A DNA stretch of 64,000 nt, taken from NCBI GenBank assembly GCA_963851085.1, contig CAWKNX010000008.1, forward strand, positions 1 through 64,000, in the 5' to 3' direction. The notes beneath the pieces were generated by a model. That model did no database searches. It was given only the letters and a program-made list of their open reading frames with translations, and was not told the origin of the DNA. How positions within the stretch are numbered: position 1 is the first letter of the stretch; the number at the start of each line of letters is the position of its first letter. The position numbers were made by a program, and so were the translations under genes. This stretch comes from DATFVJ01 sp963851085. Its GTDB lineage: Bacteria; Actinomycetota; Actinomycetes; Streptosporangiales; Streptosporangiaceae. Below are positions 48,612-57,852 of this stretch, in pieces.

Positions 48612-51500
48612 GTGGCTGATCGTCTTGTTGTCCGTGGTGCGCGCGAGCACAATCTCAAGGACGTCTCGCTGGAGCTGCCGCTTGATGCTCTGATTGTCTT
48701 CAGTGGGCTGTCCGGGTCTGGCAAGTCCAGCCTGGCCTTCGACACGATCTTCGCCGAAGGCCAGCGCAGGTATGTGGAGTCGCTGTCGGCGTATGCCCGG
48801 CAGTTCCTGGGCCAGCTGGACAAGCCCGATGTCGACTTCATCGGCGGGTTGTCGCCCGCGGTCTCCATCGACCAGAACGCCGCAGGTCGCAACCCGCGTT
48901 CGACGGTCGGCACGATCACCGAGGTATACGACTACCTGCGGCTGCTGTACGCGCGGGTGGGCAGGCCGCACTGCCCGGTCTGCGGCCGGCCGATCGCGCG
49001 GCGGAGCCCGCAGCAGATCGTCGACCGGGTGCTTGAGCTGGCGGAGGGCACCAGGTTCCAGGTGCTCGCCCCGGTCGTGCGGGGACGCCAGGGCGAATAC
49101 GCCGAGATGCTGCGCGAGCTGTCGGCCAAGGGCTATTCCCGGGCCAGGGTCGACGGAGTCGTGGTGCCGCTGCACGGCGCGGTCTCCGGCGAGCTGCCGT
49201 CGCTGAAGACCTACGGGAAACACGACATCGAGGTCGTGGTCGACCGGCTGGTCGTGAAGGAGCCGGCCAGGCGCAGGCTCACCGACTCGGTCGAGACCGC
49301 GTTGTCCCTGTCCGGCGGGGTGGTGGTGCTCGACTTCGTGGACCTGCCGGAAGACCACCCGCATCGCGAGCGGATGTTCTCCGAGCACCTGGCCTGCCTC
49401 TACGACGACCTGTCGTTCGAGGAGCTGGAGCCGCGTTCGTTCTCGTTCAACTCGCCGTGGGGCGCCTGCCCGGACTGCGCGGGCCTGGGTACCCGGATGG
49501 AGGTCGATCCGCAGCTTGTCGTGCCCGATCCGGCACGGACCCTTGCCGATGGCGCGATTGGCCCGTGGAGCGGCGGCCATGTCGGGGACTATTTCGCCCG
49601 GCTGATCGAGGCGCTCGGTGAGGCAATCGGGTTCAGCATCGACACCCCCTGGGACAAGCTGCCCGCCGCCGCTCAGCATGCTCTGCTGCATGGGCATGAC
49701 CAGCAGGTGCATATCCAGTACACGACCAGGAACGGCAGGGTGCGCTCCTACTACACCCACTTCGAAGGCGCGATCCCGTACCTCGAGCGCAAGCATGCCG
49801 AAGGCGGGAATGAGACCAGCCTGGACCGGTTCGCGGGTTTCATGCGGGGGGTGCCGTGCTCGTCGTGCCATGGGGCGCGGCTGAAGCCCATCGCGCTCGC
49901 GGTGCGGGTGGATGGCAGGTCCATCGCGGACCTGTGCGCGCTGCCGGTCGGTGAACTGGCCAACCTGCTGCCCGCGCTGAAGCTGTCCCATCGCGATACC
50001 CAGGTCGCGGCGCCCATCCTGGCCGAGGTTGCCACCCGCCTGAAGTTCCTGCTGGAGGTGGGTCTGGGCTACCTGACCCTGGACCGGGCATCCGCGACCC
50101 TGGCCGGCGGGGAGGCGCAGCGGATCCGGCTGGCCTCCCAGATCGGCTCCGGCCTGGCCGGCGTGCTGTACGTGCTCGATGAACCGTCGATCGGGCTGCA
50201 CCAGCGCGACAACCACCGGTTGCTGCAGACCCTGACCCGGCTGCGCGATCTGGGCAACACGCTCATCGTCGTCGAGCACGACGAGGACACCATCCGGGCC
50301 GCCGACTGGGTGGTCGACATCGGCCCGGGGGCCGGCGAGCACGGCGGCAACATCGTCGTCTCCGGTCCGCTGGCCGAGTTGCTGGCCAGCAGGGAGTCGC
50401 TGACCGGCGCCTACCTGACTGGCAGGGAGTCCATCCCGCTACCCGCCGCGCGCAGGAAGCGGACCTGCGGCAGGGAAATCGTGGTCAAGGGCGCCAGCGA
50501 GCACAACCTGCGCGGCCTGGACGTCGCGTTCCCGCTCGGCTGCTTCATCGCGGTCACCGGTGTGTCCGGCTCCGGCAAGTCGACCCTGGTCGACGACATC
50601 CTCTACCGTGCGCTGGCCAGAGAACTGCACGGGGCACCGGTCGTGCCCGGCAAGCACACGCAGGTCACCGGGATGGGCCACCTGGACAAGGTGGTGCACG
50701 TCGGCCAGGGCCCGATCGGCCGGACCCCACGGTCCAACCCCGCGACCTACACGGGAGTGTTCGACCACGTCCGCAGGCTGTTCGCGCAGACGACGGAGGC
50801 GAAGGTCCGCGGCTACCAGCCGGGCAGGTTCTCCTTCAACGTCAAGGGCGGCCGGTGCGAAGCATGCGCCGGCGACGGCACCATCAAGATCGAGATGCAG
50901 TTCCTGCCCGACGTGTACGTGCCGTGCGAGGTCTGCCGCGGCGCCCGGTACAACACCGACACCCTCGGAGTGCGCTACAAGGGCAAGACCATCGCCGACG
51001 TGCTGAACATGCCGATCGAGGAGGCCGCCGGGTTCTTCGAGGCCATCCCCGCCATCCACCGGCACCTGAAGACCCTCGACGACGTCGGCCTGGGCTACGT
51101 CCGGCTTGGCCAGCCTGCCCCCACGCTGTCCGGCGGGGAGGCGCAGCGGGTCAAGCTCGCCGCCGAGCTGCAGCGCCGCTCCACCGGCCGCACCATCTAC
51201 GTCCTCGACGAGCCCACCACCGGCCTGCACTTCGGCGACATCCGCAAGCTGCTCGGCCTGCTCGGCCGGCTCGTCGACGGCGGCAACACGGTCATCGTGA
51301 TCGAGCACAACCTGGACGTGATCAAGACCGCGGACTGGGTCATCGACCTCGGTCCCGAAGGCGGATCCGGCGGCGGCACCGTTGTTGCCACCGGCACCCC
51401 CGAACAGGTCGCTCTTGTCGACGACAGCTACACCGGCCAGTTCCTCAAGAAAATCCTCGGCTTCGACGGGCAGGACGTCGAGGCTCAATTCGCCGCGTGA
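48612..51500 (+). CDS. uvrA: Excinuclease ABC subunit A (UvrA), atypical in two signature loops
   Basis: From GTG 48612 the protein is 962 residues, the usual UvrA length. It has two ABC ATPase modules: Walker A FSGLSGSGKSSLAFDT and VTGVSGSGKSTLVDD, signatures ATLAGGEAQRI and LSGGEAQRVKL, Walker B VLYVLDEPSIGLHQRD and IYVLDEPTTGLHFGD. Zinc-binding pairs are CPVCGRP, CPDCAGLG, CSSCHGARL and CEACAGDG with CEVCRGARY. It recognises bulky DNA lesions in nucleotide excision repair. Two normally invariant loops differ: IDQ-K-S/T-S-R is IDQNAAGRNPRS, and V-D-Q-S-P-I-G-R is VGQGPIGRT. It may be a second UvrA paralog specialised for drug adducts. It is not next to uvrB or uvrC. Confidence 0.92.
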   Translation: MADRLVVRGAREHNLKDVSLELPLDALIVFSGLSGSGKSSLAFDTIFAEGQRRYVESLSAYARQFLGQLDKPDVDFIGGLSPAVSIDQNAAGRNPRSTVGTITEVYDYLRLLYARVGRPHCPVCGRPIARRSPQQIVDRVLELAEGTRFQVLAPVVRGRQGEYAEMLRELSAKGYSRARVDGVVVPLHGAVSGELPSLKTYGKHDIEVVVDRLVVKEPARRRLTDSVETALSLSGGVVVLDFVDLPEDHPHRERMFSEHLACLYDDLSFEELEPRSFSFNSPWGACPDCAGLGTRMEVDPQLVVPDPARTLADGAIGPWSGGHVGDYFARLIEALGEAIGFSIDTPWDKLPAAAQHALLHGHDQQVHIQYTTRNGRVRSYYTHFEGAIPYLERKHAEGGNETSLDRFAGFMRGVPCSSCHGARLKPIALAVRVDGRSIADLCALPVGELANLLPALKLSHRDTQVAAPILAEVATRLKFLLEVGLGYLTLDRASATLAGGEAQRIRLASQIGSGLAGVLYVLDEPSIGLHQRDNHRLLQTLTRLRDLGNTLIVVEHDEDTIRAADWVVDIGPGAGEHGGNIVVSGPLAELLASRESLTGAYLTGRESIPLPAARRKRTCGREIVVKGASEHNLRGLDVAFPLGCFIAVTGVSGSGKSTLVDDILYRALARELHGAPVVPGKHTQVTGMGHLDKVVHVGQGPIGRTPRSNPATYTGVFDHVRRLFAQTTEAKVRGYQPGRFSFNVKGGRCEACAGDGTIKIEMQFLPDVYVPCEVCRGARYNTDTLGVRYKGKTIADVLNMPIEEAAGFFEAIPAIHRHLKTLDDVGLGYVRLGQPAPTLSGGEAQRVKLAAELQRRSTGRTIYVLDEPTTGLHFGDIRKLLGLLGRLVDGGNTVIVIEHNLDVIKTADWVIDLGPEGGSGGGTVVATGTPEQVALVDDSYTGQFLKKILGFDGQDVEAQFAA

Positions 51501-51682
51501 GGACTTACGACGTGGTGCACAATAACGATTGGCGATCTTGGTTCCACAGGTCCATGCTGGTCACGGTCCCGTGGCTTGACTGCGGGTCTGCGGAAGCGTG
51601 CCCCGATGCTTATTGCGCACCAACTCGTTAACGTCGCCCGGAGCATTGGCGCGCCTCTTAGCCTGCCATCGAGGAGTTCGGT

Positions 51683-52030
51683 TTACGGCTGGCAGATCTG
51701 TTCGACCACGGACGCATCGCTGACCGTGTAGTCCTGCTCGGGCTGACCGCCAGAGCCTCCATGAGCCGCCTCCGCGCTGCCGACATCGGACTGGAGCATC
51801 TCCAGGTCGGCATGGAGTGTCCCGCGCGGTGCCTCCTTGACTGCGCTCGTCAGCGTCCCCGCGAACTCACCCGATGCCAGATTGCCGCCCGGATGTGCAT
51901 GGAACCAGGACTCAAAGTTGCGGCACGCAGCCGCTGCCGAGTGCGCCTGGGCATGGTGAACGGCAGAACCTCCGCACCCGGCCAGGGCCATGACGAAACC
52001 GGCGGCAACCGGAACGATCTTGTGTTTCAT
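51683..52030 (-). CDS. Small putative lipoprotein
   Basis: The 115-residue protein has a lipoprotein signal, MKHKIVPVAAGFVMALAGCG, with lipobox ALAGC. The mature part includes AAACRNFESWFHAHPGGNL and VSDASVVEQICQP, with two cysteines that could pair. It is a typical small secreted actinomycete lipoprotein of unknown function. Confidence 0.7.
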   Translation of the reverse strand: MKHKIVPVAAGFVMALAGCGGSAVHHAQAHSAAAACRNFESWFHAHPGGNLASGEFAGTLTSAVKEAPRGTLHADLEMLQSDVGSAEAAHGGSGGQPEQDYTVSDASVVEQICQP

Positions 52031-52319
52031 GGCAGGTACCTGCGTTGGTACCTCTACGACGCGGGAAGCACGCAGTTGGGTTGACTGGGTGAGTCAGTGG
52101 CGCCGTCTGATGTCGGGCCGGTGGCGGAATGGCCTCGCTGGCGTGAGGTTCTGGGCGCCATGGATGTCCCTGAAGAAAATCGGGACGACCCGTACGGCAG
52201 GGCAGGGGAGATGGCGCCAGCTTGGCCGCGGCGCCCTGCGGGTCGCGGGCCGGCCAGGTCACCGCCTCGCCCGGGACGAGCCAGCACTGCCTGTCGGTGC
52301 ACCACACGGTCGCGGCGCG

Positions 52320-52430
52320 ACAGTCGCGATCCGCGACTCCAAGAACCCCGGCGGCGGCCATCTCACCCTTGACGCGGCCGACTGGAAGGCGTTCCGCGAC
52401 TGGGTGAAGCACGGGAGCTACGACCAGTGA
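52320..52430 (+). pseudogene. DUF397 domain remnant
   Basis: The last 37 codons read VAIRDSKNPGGGHLTLDAAD then WKAFRDWVKHGSYDQ, a clear DUF397 C-terminus. The N-terminal half (normally W-x-K-S-S-x-S) is not present in the same frame upstream. DUF397 proteins usually pair with an XRE regulator; none is nearby. A decayed fragment. Confidence 0.6.
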
Positions 52431-52488
52431 CCAGCTGCCGACTCCACGAGACACCCGTCCCGCGGAGGACCCCAACGGTGCACCCGCG

Positions 52489-52545
52489 TTCATGATCGCG
52501 GTAACTATTCCGCGGATACAGCGGAAAAGTTACCGCGATCATGAA
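52489..52545. repeat. Dispersed long palindromic element, copy 2
   Basis: Perfect 18-bp arms at 52489-52506 (ttcatgatcgcggtaact) and 52528-52545 enclose a 21-nt loop that itself has a TTCCGC/GCGGAA inner stem. Arms are identical to those of copy 1 at 34081-34139; the loops share attccgc at the left and differ elsewhere. Confidence 0.92.
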
Positions 52546-52698
52546 AAGGCGACCTCGACCAGCACAAGCCCGGCCGCACCTGGCCCTGTCGTGAGCATGA
52601 AAGCGGCGCGTGCCTCGCCGGGCGGCCGACCTCTGGGCCCCTGACCGCCTAGCTTGCACGTGCCTGCCCCGGCCCAGTTCCCCGCTTATATTCGGGTT

Positions 52699-54279
52699 AT
52701 GGCGGAGTCTGCGGCACCCTCTAGTGTCCGACTCGCCGAACTGCTAGCTGTCTTGTCACTGGCAACCGACCTGGGCATGGGCCAGCCGATGGAGCATGTG
52801 CTGCGCCAGTGCCTGATTTGCTTGCGGCTGGCCCAGCGCCTGGGTCTGGACGAGGCCGACCGCGAGGTCGTCTACTACGCAGCCCTGCTGGCCTGGGTGG
52901 GCTGCCACGTAGATGCCTATGAGCAAGCGAAATGGTTCGGCGACGACATGGCGCTCAAGGCCGATTTCCGCCGCGTCGATTTCGCCTCTGCCGCCGCCGG
53001 GCCGCTGTTCATGCTCCGCCATCTCGGCGCTGGCAGGCCCATGGTGGAGCGGGCCCGGCTCGGGGTTGCCTTTCTCGGCGATGGCCGCCGGGCGGCGGAG
53101 GCGATGCTGGAAAATCACTGGCTCGCGGCTGATGAGCTGGCAGCGCGGCTGGGCCTGGCCCAGCGCGTGCGCGACAGCATCGAGCAGACCTTCGAACGCT
53201 GGGATGGCAAAGGCGTCCCGAAGGGAGCAAGGGGGGAGGAGATCCTCCTGACCTCCCGGCTGGTCACGCTAGCCGACGTGGTCGAGGTCTTTCATCGCGC
53301 CGGTGGGACGGACGCCGCGATCGCGGTTGCCAGGCAGCGACGTGGGACGCAATTCGACCCGCAGGTCGTGGACATCTTCGCCGACGAGGCGGCATCGTTG
53401 TTCGCGGGCCTCGACGAGGCGAGCAGTTGGGAAGCCGTCATCGGGGCAGAGCCAGCCCTGGGGGCGCGGCTGGCCGACGCGGAGTTCGAGGCCGCGCTCG
53501 AGGCGATTGCCGACTTCACCGACGTAAAGTCGCCATACACCATCGGCCATTCGCGAGGTATGGCCGACCTTGCTGGCGAAGCCGCGCGCATCTTCGGACT
53601 GGGCGGCCAGGCCGCGAAATTGGTCCGCAGGGCCGGGCTGGTGCATGATCTCGGCCGCCTTGGCGTGTCGAACGCGATCTGGGACAAGCAGGGCGGGCTC
53701 AGCCACGCCGAGACCGAACGGGTGCGCCTTCATCCGTATCTCACCGAGCGCATGCTGGCGTGCTCGCCCGCGCTCGCCCCGCTGGCCGCTGTCGCCGTCC
53801 AGCACCATGAGCGACTGGACGGTTCCGGCTACCCGCGCGGCCTGTCTGGCGGTGCCGTTAGCCGCGACGGGCGGGTGCTGGCTGCCGCCGACTTCTACCA
53901 CTCGCGGACCGAGCCGCGGCCGCACCGGCCCGCAGGCACGGCTGACGAGGCGGCCGCCCAGTTGCGCGCCGAGGCCCGGGCTGGCCGGATGGATGGTGAG
54001 GCGGTAGCCGCCGTGCTGCGCGCCGCTGGTCACCGCGCCACCCGCCGACAAGCGAGGCCGGCTGGCCTTACCGGCCGTGAGGTTGAAGTCCTCCGGCTGC
54101 TGGCCCGTGGCCTGTCGAACAAGGAGATCGGCGAGCGTCTCGTCATCTCGCGCAAGACGGCCAGCCATCACGTCGAGCACATCTACACCAAGACGGGCGC
54201 CACCAACCGGGCGCTTGCCAGCCTGTTCGCCGCCAACCACGGGCTGGTAGGCGACTCGTCCGGCACGGACAGCCGGTAG
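52699..54279 (+). CDS. Tandem HD-domain (HD-GYP-like) protein with C-terminal LuxR HTH
   Basis: The protein is 526 residues from ATG 52699. An N-terminal degenerate HD module (HVLRQCLICLRLAQRLGLDE) is followed by a second, better conserved one: PYTIGHSRGMADLAGEAARI, LVHDLGRLGVSNAIWDK with the metal H-D pair, and AVQHHERLDGSGYPRGLSGG, an H-H-E-x-x-x-G-x-G-Y-P like that of HD-GYP phosphodiesterases. Residues about 450-510 are a LuxR-type HTH (LTGREVEVLRLLARGLSNKE, RKTASHHVEHIYTKTG). It may hydrolyse a cyclic dinucleotide or another nucleotide and couple that to promoter control. No receiver domain is present. Confidence 0.85.
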   Translation: MAESAAPSSVRLAELLAVLSLATDLGMGQPMEHVLRQCLICLRLAQRLGLDEADREVVYYAALLAWVGCHVDAYEQAKWFGDDMALKADFRRVDFASAAAGPLFMLRHLGAGRPMVERARLGVAFLGDGRRAAEAMLENHWLAADELAARLGLAQRVRDSIEQTFERWDGKGVPKGARGEEILLTSRLVTLADVVEVFHRAGGTDAAIAVARQRRGTQFDPQVVDIFADEAASLFAGLDEASSWEAVIGAEPALGARLADAEFEAALEAIADFTDVKSPYTIGHSRGMADLAGEAARIFGLGGQAAKLVRRAGLVHDLGRLGVSNAIWDKQGGLSHAETERVRLHPYLTERMLACSPALAPLAAVAVQHHERLDGSGYPRGLSGGAVSRDGRVLAAADFYHSRTEPRPHRPAGTADEAAAQLRAEARAGRMDGEAVAAVLRAAGHRATRRQARPAGLTGREVEVLRLLARGLSNKEIGERLVISRKTASHHVEHIYTKTGATNRALASLFAANHGLVGDSSGTDSR

Positions 54280-54316
54280 GCCGGGCCGTTCCCTGAGGGC
54301 ACCGGGACGCGGCTCG

Positions 54317-54709
54317 TCAGCTTGCTGCCGGGTCCTCGTCCCGGAACGGCTGGTAACCAGAGCAGAGGACCCGCATCCAGGTGATGTGCGCGCTGTCGGT
54401 GCTGTAGTAGGCCTGCTGCTCGACCAGATAGTCGCTGCCGGAGCGGCACACGCGCATGCGGTAGGCGACATGCTCGCGCTCCGACACCCTGCCGGTGCTG
54501 ACCGAACACAGTTTCTGGATGTGGTCCTCGGCGCCGAACCAGTGCCCAAAGATGATCTCCTCGACCACCTGGCTGGGAGTGGTGGCCTGCCAGTGGCGGC
54601 CCGGCGTCAGGGCCTGGAAGTCGATCCTGTCGGCCAGCAGTGCGCAAAGCGCGGTCTCGTCCTTGGCTGCGAGAGCCCGCGCGAAGCGCTCACCAGTGGT
54701 AGCCATCAT
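54317..54709 (-). CDS. SnoaL-like / NTF2-fold protein
   Basis: From ATG 54709 (GGGGAAGA upstream) the protein has 130 residues. It starts MMATTGERFARALAAKDETA then LCALLADRIDFQALTPGRHW, the helix and strand of the NTF2/SnoaL fold, and ends in beta strands (YLVEQQAYYSTDSAHITWMR). Members are cyclases, isomerases or ligand carriers; the function is unknown. It lies downstream of the DsrE gene on the same strand. Confidence 0.75.
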   Translation of the reverse strand: MMATTGERFARALAAKDETALCALLADRIDFQALTPGRHWQATTPSQVVEEIIFGHWFGAEDHIQKLCSVSTGRVSEREHVAYRMRVCRSGSDYLVEQQAYYSTDSAHITWMRVLCSGYQPFRDEDPAAS

Positions 54710-54728
54710 GGTTCTTCCCCTGATCGTG

Positions 54729-55095
54729 TCAGTAGCTGAACGTGGTCGCGGGCTCATCGCCGATCCATTCCCACATCGGGCGCGGTGCCGCCGAGCGCAG
54801 CGTTCCCCAGCAGGGCGTCTTCGCCGAGATGTCGGGCGTTGAAGCAGATGGGGCAGACCAGGTAACGGCCGTCGGCGCCCTGGAAGCGCTTGGCAAGCTC
54901 GGGCAGTGACGGGCACCCCTCGCAGGCCACGCCCTGTGCTACGCCCTCCAGCGCGAGCCGCACCGCCTCCTTGGTGAGGAACATCAGGGTCGGGCGCTGC
55001 TGCTCGGCCGCTGCCACGGCGCCGAGGAACGCCACGCTGACCTTCTCTGGGTCCTCCAAACCGGTCGTCAGGCTGATGACTGCCTTGCCGTTCAT
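54729..55095 (-). pseudogene. DsrE-family protein with 3' frameshift
   Basis: The protein starts MNGKAVISLTTGLEDPEKVS and has FLTKEAVRLALEGVAQGVAC, YLVCPICFNARHLGEDALL with a C-x-x-C pair, then GNAALGGTAP. The open frame then reads into DVGMDRR and stops at 54754. In the next frame the expected family ending MWEWIGDEPATTFSY with a stop at 54729-54731 is intact. One extra base near 54793-54798 explains it. DsrE proteins take part in sulfur relay. Only the last 15 residues are changed, so it could still function, or the indel is a sequencing error. Confidence 0.75.
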
Positions 55096-55344
55096 GTCGT
55101 CTCCTCTCCACAGCCCGAGCCAGCATTGCCGCCGGGACTGCTGTTGCGGCTTCTGCTGCGAGCGGCACTGCGACCCCTCGTGGCTTCTGAGGATGGCGTG
55201 CGGCGGGCGATCAGCGCATGGGGCGGCTGCCCCATATTTCAGCCCCGGGGAGGAGGTGCCGACGCAGAGTCGCGGTCAGTCCGGGTCACAGGCTCGCCGA
55301 CATGTCCCCGGGTCGAACACGTCATGGGGTTCGGGGGCAGTTCG

Positions 55345-57444
55345 TTACTCCTGGCGTCGGAGGGCGACGACGGAGCGCCCGGCGACGGGAAGAGCCCGGC
55401 CGCTCTTGAGGGACTTCCCCTCCCGGCCAGGATCCGAGGTGTCAAGGACCAGTTCCCACCGCTCACCCCACTGCTTGGGCAGCGTCCATTTGATGGGCTC
55501 GTCGTGGGCGTTGAAGAGCAGCAGGAAGGAATCGTCGGTCACCCGCTGGCCGCGGCGGTCACGCTCAGCAATCGCCTCACCGTTGAGGAAGAGGCCGACC
55601 GATCGGGCAAACCCCACGTCCCAGTCGTCGTCGCTCATCTCGGCCGCGTCCGGCTTGCACCAGCCAAGCTCGACAGAACCTTCGACGGGACGGCCCTGCA
55701 GGTAGCGCCGTCTGCGCAGCACGGGATGCTCAAGCCGCAACGCGATGAGGTGGCGGGTGAAGCCGAGAAGTCCCTCGTCAACGCGGTCCCAGTCGTGCCA
55801 GGAGATCTCGTTGTCCTGGCAGTAGGCGTTGTTGTTCCCGCCCTGGGTGCGCCCGGATTCGTCCCCGGCGAGCAGCATCGTGACCCCCTGGGAGAGCAGC
55901 AAGGTGGCCAGGAAGTTGCGCTGCTGCTTGCTTCGCAGCGCTAGGACGCCTTCGTCGTCCGTATCGCCCTCGGCGCCGCAGTTCCAGGAGCGGTTGTGGC
56001 TTTCGCCGTCGGCGCCGCCTTCACCGTTGGCCTCATTGTGCTTCTCGTCGTAGGAGACCAGGTCGCGAAGGGTGAAGCCATCGTGGGCGGTGACGAAATT
56101 GACGCTGGCCCCGGGGTGGCGCATATCGGCCTGGTAGAGGTCGGAACTGCCGGTCAGACGGGAGGCGAACTCGCCGAGGGTGGCGGGCTCGCCCCGCCAG
56201 AAGTCCCGCACTGTGTCCCGGTAACGGCCGTTCCACTCCGACCACACGGCGGGGAAATTGCCCACCTGATAGCCGCCTTCGCCGATGTCCCACGGCTCGG
56301 CGATCAGCTTGACCTGGGAGACCACAGGGTCCTGCTGGATGAGGTCGAAGAAGGCAGACAGACGGTCGACCTCGTGGAACTGGCGCGCCAGGCTGGCGGC
56401 CAGGTCGAAGCGGAACCCGTCGACATGCATCGCGGTCACCCAGTAGCGGAGCGAGTCCATAATTAACTGCAGGGTGTGCGGGTGGCGCACGTTGAGGCTG
56501 TTCCCGGTCCCGGTGGTGTCGTAATAGAAGCGGGGATTGTCGGCCACGAGGCGGTAGTAGGCGGCGTTGTCGATGCCCTTCATGGACAGGACCGGGCCCA
56601 GGTGATTGCCCTCGGCGGTGTGGTTGTAGACGACATCGAGAATCACCTCGATGTCGGCCTGGTGGAATGCCCGGACCATCGCCTTGAACTCGGCGACCTG
56701 CTCGCCCCGCTGGCCGGCGGCGGCGTATTCGTTGTGGGGGGCGAGGAAGCCGATCGAGTTGTAACCCCAGTAGTTCCGCAGACCCCGCTCGATGAGGTGG
56801 GCGTCATGGACGAACTGCTGAATGGGGAGCAACTCCACGGCCGTGACGCCGAGCCTGGTGAGGTACTCGAGTGCGGCGGGGTGGGCCAGGCCGGCGTAGG
56901 TGCCGCGTTGGGCCTCGGGGATGCCGGGATGCCGGGCAGTGAAGCCCTTGACGTGCATCTCGTATATGACCGACTCGTTGAGGGGGATGCCTGGGGGCCG
57001 GTCGTTGCCCCAATCGAAGAAGGGGTTGTGCACGACGGCCTTCGGCACGTGCGCGGCGCTGTCGTCGTCATTGCGGGAGTTATCGTCGCCGAAGGTATAC
57101 GGGAAGCAGGCCTGGTCCCAGTCGACCTCGCCTTCGATGGCCTTGGCATAGGGATCGAGGAGCAGCTTGGCCGGGTTACAGCGCGGGCCGTGCTCCGGCG
57201 CCCACGGCCCGTGAACCCGATAGCCGTAGCGCTGCCCGGGCGTCACCGCCGGGAGGTAGGCGTGCCAGCAGAAAGCGTCGACCTCCTCGAGACCAACCCG
57301 CTGCTCACCACCGTCGTCGTCGAAGAGGCAGAGTTCGACTCCTTCGGCGACCTCGGAGAACAACGAGAAGTTCGTCCCGGCGCCGTCGTAGGCGGCTCCG
57401 AGGGGATAGGCACGACCTGGCCAGGTCTCGATGGCCTCGCTCAT
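55345..57444 (-). CDS. glgX: Glycogen debranching enzyme GlgX
   Basis: The 699-residue protein combines an N-terminal CBM48 domain (YPLGAAYDGAGTNFSLFSEV), a GH13 barrel and a C-terminal beta domain. GH13 motifs are visible: DVVYNHTAEGN, DGFRFDLAASLA with the nucleophile Asp, IAEPWDIGEGGYQ with the acid/base Glu, and FVTAHDGFTLRDL. It removes alpha-1,6 branches from phosphorylase-limit glycogen or maltodextrin. GlgX genes often sit with treY/treZ trehalose genes, but none are here. It is a single gene with its start near 57444. Confidence 0.95.
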   Translation of the reverse strand: MSEAIETWPGRAYPLGAAYDGAGTNFSLFSEVAEGVELCLFDDDGGEQRVGLEEVDAFCWHAYLPAVTPGQRYGYRVHGPWAPEHGPRCNPAKLLLDPYAKAIEGEVDWDQACFPYTFGDDNSRNDDDSAAHVPKAVVHNPFFDWGNDRPPGIPLNESVIYEMHVKGFTARHPGIPEAQRGTYAGLAHPAALEYLTRLGVTAVELLPIQQFVHDAHLIERGLRNYWGYNSIGFLAPHNEYAAAGQRGEQVAEFKAMVRAFHQADIEVILDVVYNHTAEGNHLGPVLSMKGIDNAAYYRLVADNPRFYYDTTGTGNSLNVRHPHTLQLIMDSLRYWVTAMHVDGFRFDLAASLARQFHEVDRLSAFFDLIQQDPVVSQVKLIAEPWDIGEGGYQVGNFPAVWSEWNGRYRDTVRDFWRGEPATLGEFASRLTGSSDLYQADMRHPGASVNFVTAHDGFTLRDLVSYDEKHNEANGEGGADGESHNRSWNCGAEGDTDDEGVLALRSKQQRNFLATLLLSQGVTMLLAGDESGRTQGGNNNAYCQDNEISWHDWDRVDEGLLGFTRHLIALRLEHPVLRRRRYLQGRPVEGSVELGWCKPDAAEMSDDDWDVGFARSVGLFLNGEAIAERDRRGQRVTDDSFLLLFNAHDEPIKWTLPKQWGERWELVLDTSDPGREGKSLKSGRALPVAGRSVVALRRQE

Positions 57445-57852
57445 GTGCGGCTGATCCTGTTCGTCGTCGGCATCGGGGCTATGCAGCGCCGGTCATGGCG
57501 CACCTGATTCGGTCAGGATGGCGACGGTGCCGGGTGGAAGGGCTGGGCCGTGTCGCGTCCTTTCGACAGGGCATCGGAAATGCAGAGGAGCGCTGGCTGA
57601 CTGGGCCGGCCCGGAAGGTCCAGGCTATGGCACAGAGGCTGCCGGTCACTACGGCTGGTCCCCGGCGGACGACCAGCCAACCGGTGTCTAGGTCGCATTA
57701 AGTCTCGATGCGGTCGAGGCTGGGGCGATGAGCACCCGGATCTGCCCGTCGGCCAGTAGCAGGCTGAACCGTGGCGGGAGCAGCCGGAACACGCTGTGCA
57801 ATCGGCCGGCAGCCGTACCGTCTGGGGTCGGCCAGGGCCAGTGCGGGACGGG
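57445..57852. other. Gene-free stretch between glgX and the AKR remnant
   Basis: No recognised gene is seen over about 400 bp. The minus strand has a frame with LHSVFRLLPPRFSLLLADGQ near 57700-57820 that looks protein-like but has no known family; it may be a remnant. Confidence 0.3.

Noticed and set aside
48567..50342. Long - strand frame opposite uvrA
   Set aside because: Antisense of a clear UvrA gene, no domain resemblance.
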